Positions 8,370 through 17,305 of a stretch of 64,000 nt of DNA are shown one piece after another; positions within the stretch are counted from its first letter, which is position 1, and each line of letters opens with the position of its first letter. The position numbers and the translations under genes are program-made. Under the pieces are notes generated by a model, which made no database searches, was not told the DNA's origin, and worked only from the letters and a program-made list of their open reading frames with translations. Source of the stretch: a virus; the IMG/VR virus record IMGVR_UViG_3300042898_003434, positions 26,629 to 90,628 of that record; one strand, written 5' to 3'.

Positions 8370-9173
8370 TTAGGAACCGAAAAGGTCTTTGAATTCGTCG
8401 GCGATATCTTTGTTGGAAGGAGCCTTGACAGCGACCTTGGTAGTCGCACTCTTGACCGGTTCGGAAACTTGTTCCGTTTCTTCAACAGTAGGAACGGGTG
8501 TTTCGCCATCTGGATCCGCTGCATTTAACCATGCGTCCATGGCGGTTGCCAATTCGTCATAAGTAAGTTCAGGAAACAATTCAGTGACGTTCTTTTGATT
8601 CTTCACCTTGTCGACAAGGTTCTTGTCGTTGATGTCGAATGCGGGGGATTGGTTTGGCTTGACGCGAATGGCTGTTTCTGGGAAGGACTTTCCGGTCTCT
8701 TCTGCGGATTTAAATTCCACTACAATATCACGACCGGCTTTTAGATCTGTAATATCGCCATAATCAGCATCAGCGCAAATGCTCAAGATTTCTTGATAGA
8801 CTTGCTTACCCATGCCCCAGAACTTAACACCTTCGTGTTCTAGTCCACGAACAAGAACGGGAACATAAGTCCGCATCTTTGGTTCTAATGCACGACCACG
8901 CTTCCATTCTTCCTTATCCTTAGATTGCTTGAGTCTGTTTGCAAACTCAACAATAGGGTCGGGACGATTAAATGAGGATGGACTCAAATAAGTCTTTCCG
9001 TTCATGTTATAGTGAAAATACAATTCGATGAATGGATTTTCGGTATTGTGAGAGTACGGGACAATGCGAACAACTTGCTTGCCAGCGCTCGGTTTCCACA
9101 GACTTGTGGACTTTGTTGTAGTGGTCTTGAGTGCTTCAAGACGCGACTTTACTTTTGATAGATCTAATGCCAT
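8370..9173 (-). CDS. single-stranded DNA-binding protein, T4 gp32-like
   Basis: 267 residues. Coats single-stranded DNA during replication, recombination and repair. The N-terminal segment MALDLSKVKSRLEAL, the SLWKPSAGKQVVRIVPY strand, an OB-fold core to about residue 190, and an acidic, flexible C-terminus ending IADEFKDLFGS match the gp32 family of T4-like phages, where the tail recruits partner proteins. Unlike T4 gp32, the zinc-binding Cys/His cluster is not apparent (only one Cys). The start has one of the better ribosome sites in the window (TTAAGGA, about 6 bases before ATG). The leader is highly structured (see 9174-9269), suggesting translational self-control as in T4. Confidence 0.9.
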   Translation of the reverse strand: MALDLSKVKSRLEALKTTTTKSTSLWKPSAGKQVVRIVPYSHNTENPFIELYFHYNMNGKTYLSPSSFNRPDPIVEFANRLKQSKDKEEWKRGRALEPKMRTYVPVLVRGLEHEGVKFWGMGKQVYQEILSICADADYGDITDLKAGRDIVVEFKSAEETGKSFPETAIRVKPNQSPAFDINDKNLVDKVKNQKNVTELFPELTYDELATAMDAWLNAADPDGETPVPTVEETEQVSEPVKSATTKVAVKAPSNKDIADEFKDLFGS

Positions 9174-9269
9174 AATATTCCTTAACTTTTAACTTTTTAA
9201 TGTTTAACTTGCCGACTGGTTGAAAAACCAGTCAGTCAATTGATGTGTAGAATGCATCAACGATTGACT
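9174..9269 (-). promoter_or_regulatory. structured leader of the SSB gene, candidate autoregulatory operator
   Basis: Read on the minus strand. First (9269-9234) a 12 bp stem, AGTCAA + TTGATG paired with CATCAA + TTGACT, has a 3-base bulge. Directly joined is a perfect 8 bp stem GACTGGTT / AACCAGTC with a TTTC loop (9233-9214). Then come unstructured A/T-rich repeats GTTAAAC, ATTAAAAA, GTTAAAA, GTTAAGGA running into the Shine-Dalgarno sequence and ATG at 9173. No T-run follows either hairpin, so they are not terminators. In T4, gene 32 mRNA has a folded element plus TTAAA repeats that gp32 binds to block its own translation; this layout is strikingly similar. Function is inferred. The rest of the 217-base gap (9270-9390) is AT-rich and holds a TATAAATA copy at 9345-9352. 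Confidence 0.6.
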
Positions 9270-9390
9270 ATTGTCAACTTATAATAAGAACTTTTAAATT
9301 TTTACTAGCAACTGATAACTGAGCAATCGTTAATTTATTCAATATATAAATATCGAATAACATTAACAATACTGCACGTTTTGTATTATT

Positions 9391-9786
9391 TTACAAGAAA
9401 AAAATACGCAATAATTTTGTAGGCATAATTTTTATTTTGCCGTCGTTTACAACAATTATTGAATCTTTAAATTTGGTCCAATCAACCTGATATGTATGAG
9501 AAAATAATCCGCCGTTCTCTTGCTTGATCAATTCATTGAGAGCGTTGATCGAATATAATATATTAAAATCTTTTTTACGATGAACAGATATTGTTTTCGG
9601 AAAATATTTGCCGTTATTTTTCTCTACGTTATACGTAAGAAAAATTTCAGTCGGGTTTTCCGAGTTTTTTAAAATATACACTTTGCCGCCGTCGATCTTG
9701 TAAAATTCTTTCATTAATTCAATATCGGATTGATATGAAGCAACGTCGGAGAAAGTGCAAAGCAACTGCGTATTTGAGTTGTGCAT
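9391..9786 (-). CDS. hypothetical protein
   Basis: 131 residues from the ATG at 9786, not recognised. A longer reading begins at 9807, but it would overlap the end of the upstream gene by 20 bases; the ATG at 9786 starts 1 base after that gene's stop and has an AGGGG sequence 5 bases before it. The protein mixes beta-strand-like stretches (KVYILKN, EIFLTYNVEK, DSIIVVNDGKIKIM) with no catalytic motif, signal peptide or membrane segment. It sits between the SSB gene and 9788-10660 and is probably translated with the latter. Confidence 0.65.
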   Translation of the reverse strand: MHNSNTQLLCTFSDVASYQSDIELMKEFYKIDGGKVYILKNSENPTEIFLTYNVEKNNGKYFPKTISVHRKKDFNILYSINALNELIKQENGGLFSHTYQVDWTKFKDSIIVVNDGKIKIMPTKLLRIFFL

Positions 9787-9787
9787 G

Positions 9788-10660
9788 TTACCCCTGTTTA
9801 CCCGCAAATAGTTTCAATTCGTCTCTATCGTTCGATTTAATAGGAGCAACTTCACCACTCAAACTGACAACGGCGGCGACAGAACCGGAAGAATCTCTCC
9901 ATTCTCCGTATGGAGTCGATGACCAATTTTTACTCTTTGCGAATTGTATAGTAATATCAACTTTCGGTTGAATAGCCGGTACAACTGGCGTCGTTGGTTC
10001 TGGTCTTGGTGCCGATGCAGTTGTAGCTACTCCTTGTGAATCGTCTGTACCTTTGCTTGCAGGTTCCGTGGATGGCGTGGATGCTGGATCCGATTGAGTG
10101 GCTGCTGGAGCTTCTGCTGATGGTTTTGAGCTTGTAGATGCCGCTGCTGCTTTTTCCGGTGCATCTGCACTGGCGGCAGTCGGCTCTGTTGCTGGCGGCA
10201 AACCGGACGGTGTTGCGTCTGGGGTGGACGCTTGCGATCCGTCCACAGGCGCTTGTTTTTCTTTAGCACTTGGATCGGTCTGAGAAGTTGTTTGTTGCGT
10301 AACTCTCTTTTGCTTTCCTCTTTTCTTGTAATAAAGATTCATACCGCCCTTGCCATGTGTAGGATCAGCAATCGCATGAGTTCCTTTTTTCAACGCCGCA
10401 TCTCTATATTCTTTGGATGGGAAAGTAACCAACCAACCTTCTTTGTTATACGCTTGTCTTTCTGGATGCTTGCCCTCGTGTCTAAGCGCTTTAATAACTT
10501 CAGACACCGTCGCATCATCAAATTTCTTTTCTATCAAACTTTCCATCAATAAAAACATATGTTCTGTATTTTGTACGTCAAACGTACCATCCTCAACCAA
10601 CGGATGAACGCATATGTCTAAGATTGAACCATTAACTGCTTCTAGGATGTCTTGTTTCAT
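9788..10660 (-). CDS. hypothetical protein with long Pro/Ala/Ser/Thr linker
   Basis: 290 residues in three parts: an N-terminal folded part (about 1-112) with helical character and aromatic residues near LVTFPSKEYRDAAL; a disordered linker rich in Pro, Ala, Ser and Thr (about 120-225); and a short C-terminal beta part (about 230-290) including ITIQFAKSKNWSSTPYGEW. The base composition of the linker is richer in G+C than its surroundings, as expected for Ala/Pro codons. No enzyme motif is recognised. Linkers of this type are common in virion or DNA-bound multi-domain proteins, but the neighbours are replication genes, so either role is possible. Confidence 0.65.
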   Translation of the reverse strand: MKQDILEAVNGSILDICVHPLVEDGTFDVQNTEHMFLLMESLIEKKFDDATVSEVIKALRHEGKHPERQAYNKEGWLVTFPSKEYRDAALKKGTHAIADPTHGKGGMNLYYKKRGKQKRVTQQTTSQTDPSAKEKQAPVDGSQASTPDATPSGLPPATEPTAASADAPEKAAAASTSSKPSAEAPAATQSDPASTPSTEPASKGTDDSQGVATTASAPRPEPTTPVVPAIQPKVDITIQFAKSKNWSSTPYGEWRDSSGSVAAVVSLSGEVAPIKSNDRDELKLFAGKQG

Positions 10661-10719
10661 GAATTATTATACCTATAAATATACGTATATATAACAAATA
10701 TACAATATAATTATAAATA

Positions 10720-12090
10720 TCAGTTCATCTCTATCTTTTGCATTTCGGCGTAATTTTTTCCTATATAAACTTTAACCGGAAGATCGTCCGCTTCCATAAT
10801 TTTTTTAAGTGCTTTTATAATATCTAGCTTATCGCCTCTATGAGCGTCAAACAATATACTATCATATGTGTATAAGATTGGCTTAGTCTTTTTATCCGCG
10901 CAGTACCCAAGTAACTCTTTCAATGTCTTAACAGCCATCTCAGTTTCGTATGCTTGTAAAATATAATTAAACAGCTTGTTTGGCGTTGGACTTTCAATAT
11001 GACAATCTCTAATTTTACGTTTAAATACAGGAGTTTCTATATATCCATTCTGTTCAAAGAACTTCCAGCGGTGATCGATATATTCCTGCGCTTTTTTAAA
11101 ATAAGGTATATACATCCACCTACCATCAATTCCACCATACATTTGATGAAAGGTCAGTCCTTTTGACACCGCAAGGTCTTCTTCGTCGGCTTCCGGCTTG
11201 TTGAAGTAGTACTTGGCAAGATATTCATATGGGTTTACGTCATAAGATATTGGATAATTTATCAAACGCGCAACCAATCTTGGGTGGAACGCATTATAAT
11301 CCATCATCACCAACATACCGTCATCTCCGTGCCTAGAAATAAAAGAATCTCTAGATCCGTTGGTCTTGTTTAGTGCCGCGTAATTGACGCCACCAAATCG
11401 ATTGGAAGGTCTTCCGGTGGATGTAAATAGATTGTATTGAGAGTATACCATGTTATTACTGATATGCCTCGTCTGTTCGGGACCAAACACGTCAATAAAC
11501 TTGTCAACATCGATGGCCATGCCTATTGACTCCAATTCCGCAAAACAGTTAGTCATCGTGTCGTTAACAAACTTGAAACCGTCTTCGTTTAGATATTTCA
11601 AAGAGAACTTGTCCGCGAGGCGCAAGTTTTTAAACAACGACGCATGTTTGTATAATGGCACCGAACGATTTATATTCGACACTTCTCTGAAGTTTTTTTT
11701 TATAAAAACGTGGGCATTTGTTTCTCGTGAAGTTTTATCTGATACGTCGCCCCTCCCAAGGTATTCGATTACACTCAAGTCAACAAACCCAAAGTCTTTA
11801 CCAATGAGATGGATAACATCTTTCTTATTATTGACCAATTTTACCGCATTTGATTTTTTAAGTGCATTTTTAAATGCATCAAACGCTATGGGAACGGTGA
11901 TTGCCTCGTTGTGATTGATTGGCAAGCACCAATATTCGTCGTCGGCGATAAACTTGATGAAAATCAGCGAGATGGTGTTGTTGTATGAATGCTTCTCATC
12001 GTCGGACATAACCAATTCCATATAAAACGTGTCGGTAGAGACACGGTTTAACAGTAATTCTAGATTTTCAATTGACTCGACTATGTTCAC
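10720..12090 (-). CDS. divergent family A DNA polymerase
   Basis: 456 residues. C-terminal half has polymerase motifs: FTSTGRPSNR (224-231), corresponding to the TGR(L)S element of Pol I and T7 polymerase; motif A VMMDYNAFHPRLVA with Asp264; motif B with Lys310, Phe314 and Tyr318-Gly (SKGLTFHQMYGG); motif C YTYDSILFD with Asp410. Departures: the motif B Arg four residues before Lys is missing, and the usual His-Asp-Glu of motif C is Tyr-Asp-Ser. The first 130 residues look like a worn 3'-5' exonuclease-like fold without a clear DxE pair, so proofreading is doubtful. It lies with helicase, SSB and recombinase genes, so a replicative or repair role is likely. It is short compared with Pol I Klenow fragments (about 600 residues). 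Confidence 0.75.
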   Translation of the reverse strand: MNIVESIENLELLLNRVSTDTFYMELVMSDDEKHSYNNTISLIFIKFIADDEYWCLPINHNEAITVPIAFDAFKNALKKSNAVKLVNNKKDVIHLIGKDFGFVDLSVIEYLGRGDVSDKTSRETNAHVFIKKNFREVSNINRSVPLYKHASLFKNLRLADKFSLKYLNEDGFKFVNDTMTNCFAELESIGMAIDVDKFIDVFGPEQTRHISNNMVYSQYNLFTSTGRPSNRFGGVNYAALNKTNGSRDSFISRHGDDGMLVMMDYNAFHPRLVARLINYPISYDVNPYEYLAKYYFNKPEADEEDLAVSKGLTFHQMYGGIDGRWMYIPYFKKAQEYIDHRWKFFEQNGYIETPVFKRKIRDCHIESPTPNKLFNYILQAYETEMAVKTLKELLGYCADKKTKPILYTYDSILFDAHRGDKLDIIKALKKIMEADDLPVKVYIGKNYAEMQKIEMN

Positions 12091-12125
12091 TGTGGCAACT
12101 TACCACGTGTTCGGTCGAAGTCAAG

Positions 12126-12515
12126 TCAATATCCGCGCCAATACTCAACTAGGTTTGACAAGGCGAATGATAAATCCACTTCAGTTTCAATCTTCACTCG
12201 ATTAATTTCGGCTGCGTTATTTTCAGAAACACTTGACTTTTCGACAATACCGTTAACAATTTTCTTTTCTTTTGATCCCGATATTTTCCAATTTAAACTG
12301 ACTACCACATACAAATTTTTGTCTAATCCGTTTATTTTAGATGGGTCTATTTCAATTATTTTATCCTCATTTACTTTTTTTACAAAGTATCTAATTAAAA
12401 TTCCCGACTGATATTGCTCCTTTGTTGGTACCGGATTATATTTTACAGGAGGATTTCGAGTTAACATGCCCGATATAATCCCATACTCAGATGTTAATTT
12501 GTCATTATATATCAT
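12126..12515 (-). CDS. hypothetical small protein in the baseplate operon
   Basis: 129 residues from the ATG at 12515, which overlaps the upstream stop as ATGA; a longer reading to 12566 lies inside the upstream gene and is less likely. Not recognised. It contains beta-strand-like stretches (GILIRYFVKK, NLYVVVSLNWKI) and a C-terminal helix ending LVEYWRGY. Tight coupling to 12512-14812 suggests a baseplate or tail assembly protein. No catalytic motif, signal peptide or membrane segment. Confidence 0.65.
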   Translation of the reverse strand: MIYNDKLTSEYGIISGMLTRNPPVKYNPVPTKEQYQSGILIRYFVKKVNEDKIIEIDPSKINGLDKNLYVVVSLNWKISGSKEKKIVNGIVEKSSVSENNAAEINRVKIETEVDLSFALSNLVEYWRGY

Positions 12516-14812
12516 TGTTGAGTCCTCGATATTTGTCTTAATTCTGCACCAATCGAAGTTTTCCACACACCGGATGAAATAGTATGGCTGACCGATTTTA
12601 TTGAAAAAATGGCATTTTTATAAGAATACTGTTCTGGTACATGATCTACTGTAAACATGCCAAGAAAAGTAAATCCGGCTATCCCCAAAACTTCAAATTC
12701 AAAAATTGTATTTGGCATCACGGGAGTATTGACATATGCAGCGGCAGAATTCTTATCTTCCATTACGATTTGTTTCATCAGTGTGTCAGACGGTTCATTC
12801 AAATAATAATCTATTCCGCTGCTGGGAGAGCTTGAATATATGTTAAAACCCTCGTCGTTAGTATTTCTACTAAGATCACTTTTTTTATTCGTGGCGTCTG
12901 TATTTGATGTTGTGGCCGGAGATTTATAAGCTTTATCCGCCAATCTATCGTTCGAGACAAACCTTCCAAAAGAGTTTGAATCTTGTGTCGGTTTTGTTTT
13001 GTCACTGTCGTTATCCTTGGTGTCGTTCGGAGCTTTCGCGTCTCTAGCTGCAAGCTCCGCTGATCCAGCAGTAAATAACACTTGGCTTGCCATTTCAGGA
13101 CTCATTTTTACATCCATGCCCGCACTTAATAAATATGCGTGATTAACTGAGCCGAGCACAATTCTAGTTAATTCAGATGCGGTTTTTTCATTTAGCACCG
13201 GTGCAAATTTTATATCCATGACTGTTACATAATTTTGATTCGCGTTTGTGTCTGGCATCAACCTCAATTCATTTACTCCGGAAAGTGCCTGTGATATCTT
13301 ACTTAAAATCGAAGTCATCATTGATTTCACCGTAGAATTTTCTTTCGCCGAAGATTTTATAAAATCTGTAGAAATATAAACATCTTTTAAATAACCAAAA
13401 TATCCAAAACTTTGTTTATAAAAATCTTTGCTAGTCGCGTCTGTTACATCGGCGTCTGAAAATATAGGAAACGATTTTCCTTTAAATTCTGGGTCAACTC
13501 TTTCGTTTAAAATAGCTTGTAAATCATCATATTGATCAGTAAATCCAAATTCCTTCAATATAGATGGAATTCTTCCGTATTTTTTATAATGTTCACCGTT
13601 TTCAATTTCGCTTAAATTTCCAGTAGAAGCAGTCTTGCCCGTTGTTTCTTTTTTTATATATTTAGGCGCAAATTTGTTGGGGATAATGACGTCCGGATCT
13701 ATTGATTTTAAACCGGGATGCGCGCCGATTAATACATTTGTAATATCTATTTTTTGCCAACTAAATTGTTTTTCTTTTTTATTTTCGTCTAATACAACAA
13801 CCGGAAATTGAGTTTCAAAAAAATGATTTAATATTTCCACAAAATAATCCATTCTGACCCACTGTCTAGTGGTTGTAAATGTTGCCCCCGACTCAAATCT
13901 AAATATACGACCATGCGACTTGGGAAAATTGGGCTGAATGTCTGACTGATCAGTATCGTTCAATGCAATAGAATCCCATTTACTGTATTTATTAAACTCG
14001 CTGAAGCTTTCTATTTTTTCGACATTTCCATTTTTATTTTTACGTTGGAGAGTTTCTTCTCCATAATTCTGGCCTTCGAATAACCAAGCAACGCTTGTAA
14101 TTGTCGTACTACACTCGTATACTCCGTTTCCAGAAAGTTTATATGCATAGTCGGTTATAATTCCCATATGCGCATCATAGTTTCCGTCTGACATTTTTGA
14201 TTTTTCTAAAATAGCCTTGGGATTACCAAATATTGGGCGCAATTTGTCTACATCATAGTCAATCAATGATGCTGGGTTATAATTATCCCATCCCCATTCA
14301 ACGACACATGTTACTCTCGGCGAAAGAAAATACGGAGATAAATAATTTAGTTGTTCTAACGAATATGCTTTCCATTTAATTACCGCCTTTCTGCAAACAG
14401 CAGCAAACGGTGCCGATTGTCCTCCTAAAAGCTCGACGCGTATTTCATCAACTGACGGTGGCGGTCTATGTGGAAATGTTGTCGAAGTGTCACTTGATAT
14501 AGTATGAGGGTTGCCCCTAGCATCCAATCCGATAGTAGAAATTTTTTGAGTATTAAAACCAAGGCTGTCGTCAAACCCATTAACTCCAAACATCAAAAAT
14601 CCATCAAGATTTTTTGATGTGTCATTTTCTTTCAAATTATTTTTAACAACCGTCGGTATTCCATTTGAAAAAAATCTTGCCCACGCAGTTTTAACCGTGT
14701 TTCGTTTTTCGGCACCATTGAATCCATAATCACTAGATCGATTTTGTAATTCTGCTACTACCCACGGTTTGATAGGATGTAAACCCCACGGAATAAATGT
14801 GTCTTGATCCAT
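12512..14812 (-). CDS. baseplate hub-like structural protein (candidate)
   Basis: 766 residues. Not matched to a named protein with certainty, but several features fit a large baseplate/hub protein: a conserved-looking N-terminal domain with VEWGWDNYNP (about 170) and repeated statements of beta structure; a central low-complexity linker of Asp, Lys, Ser, Thr (about 590-665); and a C-terminal part (about 690-766) with VPEQYSYKNAIFSIKSVSHTI and a WKTSIGAEL end, a pattern common in phage hub proteins (gp27/gpD class), where a closing beta-domain ends in ...GxWxTxLxA. Lies in a contiguous set with the LysM/gp53-like gene, the 715-residue protein and the tape measure. Would sit at the tail tip. 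Exact T4 equivalent uncertain. Confidence 0.6.
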   Translation of the reverse strand: MDQDTFIPWGLHPIKPWVVAELQNRSSDYGFNGAEKRNTVKTAWARFFSNGIPTVVKNNLKENDTSKNLDGFLMFGVNGFDDSLGFNTQKISTIGLDARGNPHTISSDTSTTFPHRPPPSVDEIRVELLGGQSAPFAAVCRKAVIKWKAYSLEQLNYLSPYFLSPRVTCVVEWGWDNYNPASLIDYDVDKLRPIFGNPKAILEKSKMSDGNYDAHMGIITDYAYKLSGNGVYECSTTITSVAWLFEGQNYGEETLQRKNKNGNVEKIESFSEFNKYSKWDSIALNDTDQSDIQPNFPKSHGRIFRFESGATFTTTRQWVRMDYFVEILNHFFETQFPVVVLDENKKEKQFSWQKIDITNVLIGAHPGLKSIDPDVIIPNKFAPKYIKKETTGKTASTGNLSEIENGEHYKKYGRIPSILKEFGFTDQYDDLQAILNERVDPEFKGKSFPIFSDADVTDATSKDFYKQSFGYFGYLKDVYISTDFIKSSAKENSTVKSMMTSILSKISQALSGVNELRLMPDTNANQNYVTVMDIKFAPVLNEKTASELTRIVLGSVNHAYLLSAGMDVKMSPEMASQVLFTAGSAELAARDAKAPNDTKDNDSDKTKPTQDSNSFGRFVSNDRLADKAYKSPATTSNTDATNKKSDLSRNTNDEGFNIYSSSPSSGIDYYLNEPSDTLMKQIVMEDKNSAAAYVNTPVMPNTIFEFEVLGIAGFTFLGMFTVDHVPEQYSYKNAIFSIKSVSHTISSGVWKTSIGAELRQISRTQQ

Positions 14813-14827
14813 ATTATAAAACCGATA

Positions 14828-15127
14828 TTATGAATTTGCCCTGTTGAATTTTGCAACGATTGTTGATATGTTGGACGGTATTCTTAATTGTTGACCAACC
14901 GCTGGCTTCATCGTACCTTTTATATAGTTTGCTTGAGCGATGACCCACCATAGTGTAGAATCTTTATAAAACTTATTTGCTAACGAGTCAAGAAAATCCG
15001 CATCCGTTGCGGTAACATATATGTCATCCGAGTTTACCGGTATTGCCGGATATCGGGTAGTAATAAATACGCGTTTACCGTCATATCTATTTTTTATATT
15101 GTTAAAATTTATGTTATATCTGTTCAT
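14828..15127 (-). CDS. baseplate wedge protein, gp53/LysM-like
   Basis: 99 residues. The segment from about 25 to 85 (PAIPVNSDDIYVTATDADFLDSLA, then FYKDSTLWWVIAQAN and a QQLRIP end) is the LysM-like fold seen in small baseplate proteins such as T4 gp53 and tail protein X. The paired Trp in LWWVIA and the closing LRIP are the telling features. Such proteins link baseplate wedges or bind hub parts. It starts 2 bases after the stop of the 715-residue gene, so translation is probably coupled, and is followed 15 bases on by the hub candidate. Confidence 0.8.
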   Translation of the reverse strand: MNRYNINFNNIKNRYDGKRVFITTRYPAIPVNSDDIYVTATDADFLDSLANKFYKDSTLWWVIAQANYIKGTMKPAVGQQLRIPSNISTIVAKFNRANS

Positions 15128-15129
15128 AG

Positions 15130-17277
15130 TTAAACCCTAGCCGTTACATTATAGTGGTCGGCGCTTGTAGTCGATCTTTCTTTTTCCAATAGGCTCATTC
15201 CGACATTCACATCGACCTTAGTTGGCAATTGTAAAGATTTTGTTTTTGCATCGTAATATTGTTTTCCAATATATTGATTGTATTGTTCGCCGTCTCCTCG
15301 AAAACTTTCCCACATAGAATCATCCGGAATGCTTATACCGACAGATGTAATTATCGATGGTTGATCTTCATACAAGTCTCCCATTGTTAAAGTGACCATG
15401 GGGGGGTACATAAATTGAGACATGATACCGCCACCGTCGGCGGTCTTGCCTTTGGTGTATGCCGGAGGTCTCGTTAACCCAACCAAATAATTGATTCTCG
15501 ACCACATCGGCACAAGTTCTTCTAAACTGTTAGCGTATACCGTAAAATTGAAATTCAAAGTTCTTTCAAACCCTTTATACATATATAATTTATCAGCTCT
15601 TCCGAGGTATTGAACAGTATCCCATTCCGGAGAATGTACTTCATTTATAGAAGTAAGCGTGGCTCTAAATGGAATGTATATGTTGTTCACCAAATCAAAA
15701 AAATGAAAAAAGATTAAATCTTTGGATTGGCCATTTCCTAATGTCAAGTCGGGTGGAATTGTGTTTCTATCGCCGGTGATTACTTCCAATACATTAATCT
15801 TGTCCGCAACACTGTTAGTATTTCCATCTTTTTTATAAGACGCAAATCCGCGTTTTGCTAATGTGATTTTTTCACTAATGGTATTGGTAAATTTTGTTTT
15901 GCCGATTTCAATAGCGGAATATCCAGCCACAACTTTTTCTAACTTAGAAACTTGTTCTTTTTTAATAGACCCTGCAATCTCGTCGGCCCCTGTAATAGCA
16001 GTGGGATATCTCTTCTCGGTCGTACCAATTTCTGGATATGTTATGTATTTCTTCGGGGTGTTGCTGTCATTGCGGTAATCCTCCACAGTCTTTAACTGTT
16101 CGGTAGATTTTCTAAATTGCGGGGGTTTGGCCCAAACATCCGTGGTAATTCCTACAGTATTTATTATATCACGCTGTTTTTGTATACTAAAATTACGAAT
16201 TCTTGCATTCTCAGAATTTGCACGATCTCCCGCAGTTAAAACACTATATCGTAATGTCGGTGTATATCTATGAAATTCACCCACGTTAATTGCGTCATCC
16301 GCAACCCCGGGCGGCGCTTTGGCGGGTGCACCAAGAAATGCGGCACTCAAAGAAGATTTTATTGTATCGATAAATCCCATTTGACTCTGCGCATCTGTTT
16401 GTGGAGTATTTTTTGCAGCCAACATTCCACCTTTATCCGTATACATTGATTCATATGCGCCAATTATTCCGTTATATTCTGGACGAATTTCCCATTTATT
16501 GTCCGCCCCGCCACCAAAACCAAACGGATTTGTACTTGGTATGAAACTCTTCAGTTTACTGACAAGAGCTTTACCTAACGCACTTCCAAAACTTGGCGTT
16601 TTTTGGCCAACTTGGTCGGTACCAGCGTCTGGAAAAACCGTATTAAATCTATTGCGACCACTATCACCACTTTCATAGCGTATAAGTCCCTTGGCTGGTA
16701 GACCATTCATCTTTGCGTAACTAGACAAAGCCGGACCAGTCGCTGTTCCGTCCGGGTTGTTTTCTATGGCTTTGCTTTGTATACCAACAACACTCAACAA
16801 TGATGTCGCAACGAAATTACCAACACCACCGCTGACAGGCAAAAATCTAACAGGTCTATCAATGAGTCCGGTAGATCCTTTAGCGGCGGTTGCGCTTAAT
16901 AGACTAAGTGGGTTGTATATTCTAGTTTCATTGAAGCTGTTTTGTTTCTGTAACAGATACTGTTTTCCGATATATAGCAAACCAGTTCCACTCGTTGCAA
17001 ATTTTGAGACTCTTTGTATATCGAGTAGTGTTGACCCAAACGGCATCGCTTGAGAATCCGCCCGTGTAATATTCTTTGAAAATTCACTACTAGCAACATC
17101 TATAAATACATACGGTTGAGAGCTACCGATCTTTATACCTGGCCCAGTCGATTGCGTATACACCGAATACTTCTTATAAATAGAATTTGATTCTTTATTA
17201 AAAGTGGCCAATCTATCCGCAGGTGTCAGTCTTTTTATAGGCGACAGTGGATTTGAGATTGTTAGGTCGGATAGCAT
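15130..17277 (-). CDS. large baseplate/tail structural protein
   Basis: 715 residues. The N-terminal two thirds are polar and low in recognisable motifs. The C-terminal part (about 530-690) is well ordered: FFHFFDLVNNIYIPFRATL, YLGRADKLYMYKGFERTLNF, MWSRINYLVGLTRP, and ISIPDDSMWE. This pattern, with tube-like beta strands, resembles baseplate proteins that cap or initiate the tail tube (T4 gp48/gp54 type), but I cannot prove it. It lies between tape measure and wedge protein genes, the right place for such a role. A TATAAATA copy (plus strand, 17282-17289) lies 5 bases before the ATG. Confidence 0.65.
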   Translation of the reverse strand: MLSDLTISNPLSPIKRLTPADRLATFNKESNSIYKKYSVYTQSTGPGIKIGSSQPYVFIDVASSEFSKNITRADSQAMPFGSTLLDIQRVSKFATSGTGLLYIGKQYLLQKQNSFNETRIYNPLSLLSATAAKGSTGLIDRPVRFLPVSGGVGNFVATSLLSVVGIQSKAIENNPDGTATGPALSSYAKMNGLPAKGLIRYESGDSGRNRFNTVFPDAGTDQVGQKTPSFGSALGKALVSKLKSFIPSTNPFGFGGGADNKWEIRPEYNGIIGAYESMYTDKGGMLAAKNTPQTDAQSQMGFIDTIKSSLSAAFLGAPAKAPPGVADDAINVGEFHRYTPTLRYSVLTAGDRANSENARIRNFSIQKQRDIINTVGITTDVWAKPPQFRKSTEQLKTVEDYRNDSNTPKKYITYPEIGTTEKRYPTAITGADEIAGSIKKEQVSKLEKVVAGYSAIEIGKTKFTNTISEKITLAKRGFASYKKDGNTNSVADKINVLEVITGDRNTIPPDLTLGNGQSKDLIFFHFFDLVNNIYIPFRATLTSINEVHSPEWDTVQYLGRADKLYMYKGFERTLNFNFTVYANSLEELVPMWSRINYLVGLTRPPAYTKGKTADGGGIMSQFMYPPMVTLTMGDLYEDQPSIITSVGISIPDDSMWESFRGDGEQYNQYIGKQYYDAKTKSLQLPTKVDVNVGMSLLEKERSTTSADHYNVTARV

Positions 17278-17305
17278 ATGTTATAAATATCGATACATGC
17301 CAGTT

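Noticed and set aside
9214-9233. SSB leader hairpin as a terminator
   Set aside because: No T-run follows on either strand at the right distance; a regulatory role fits better.
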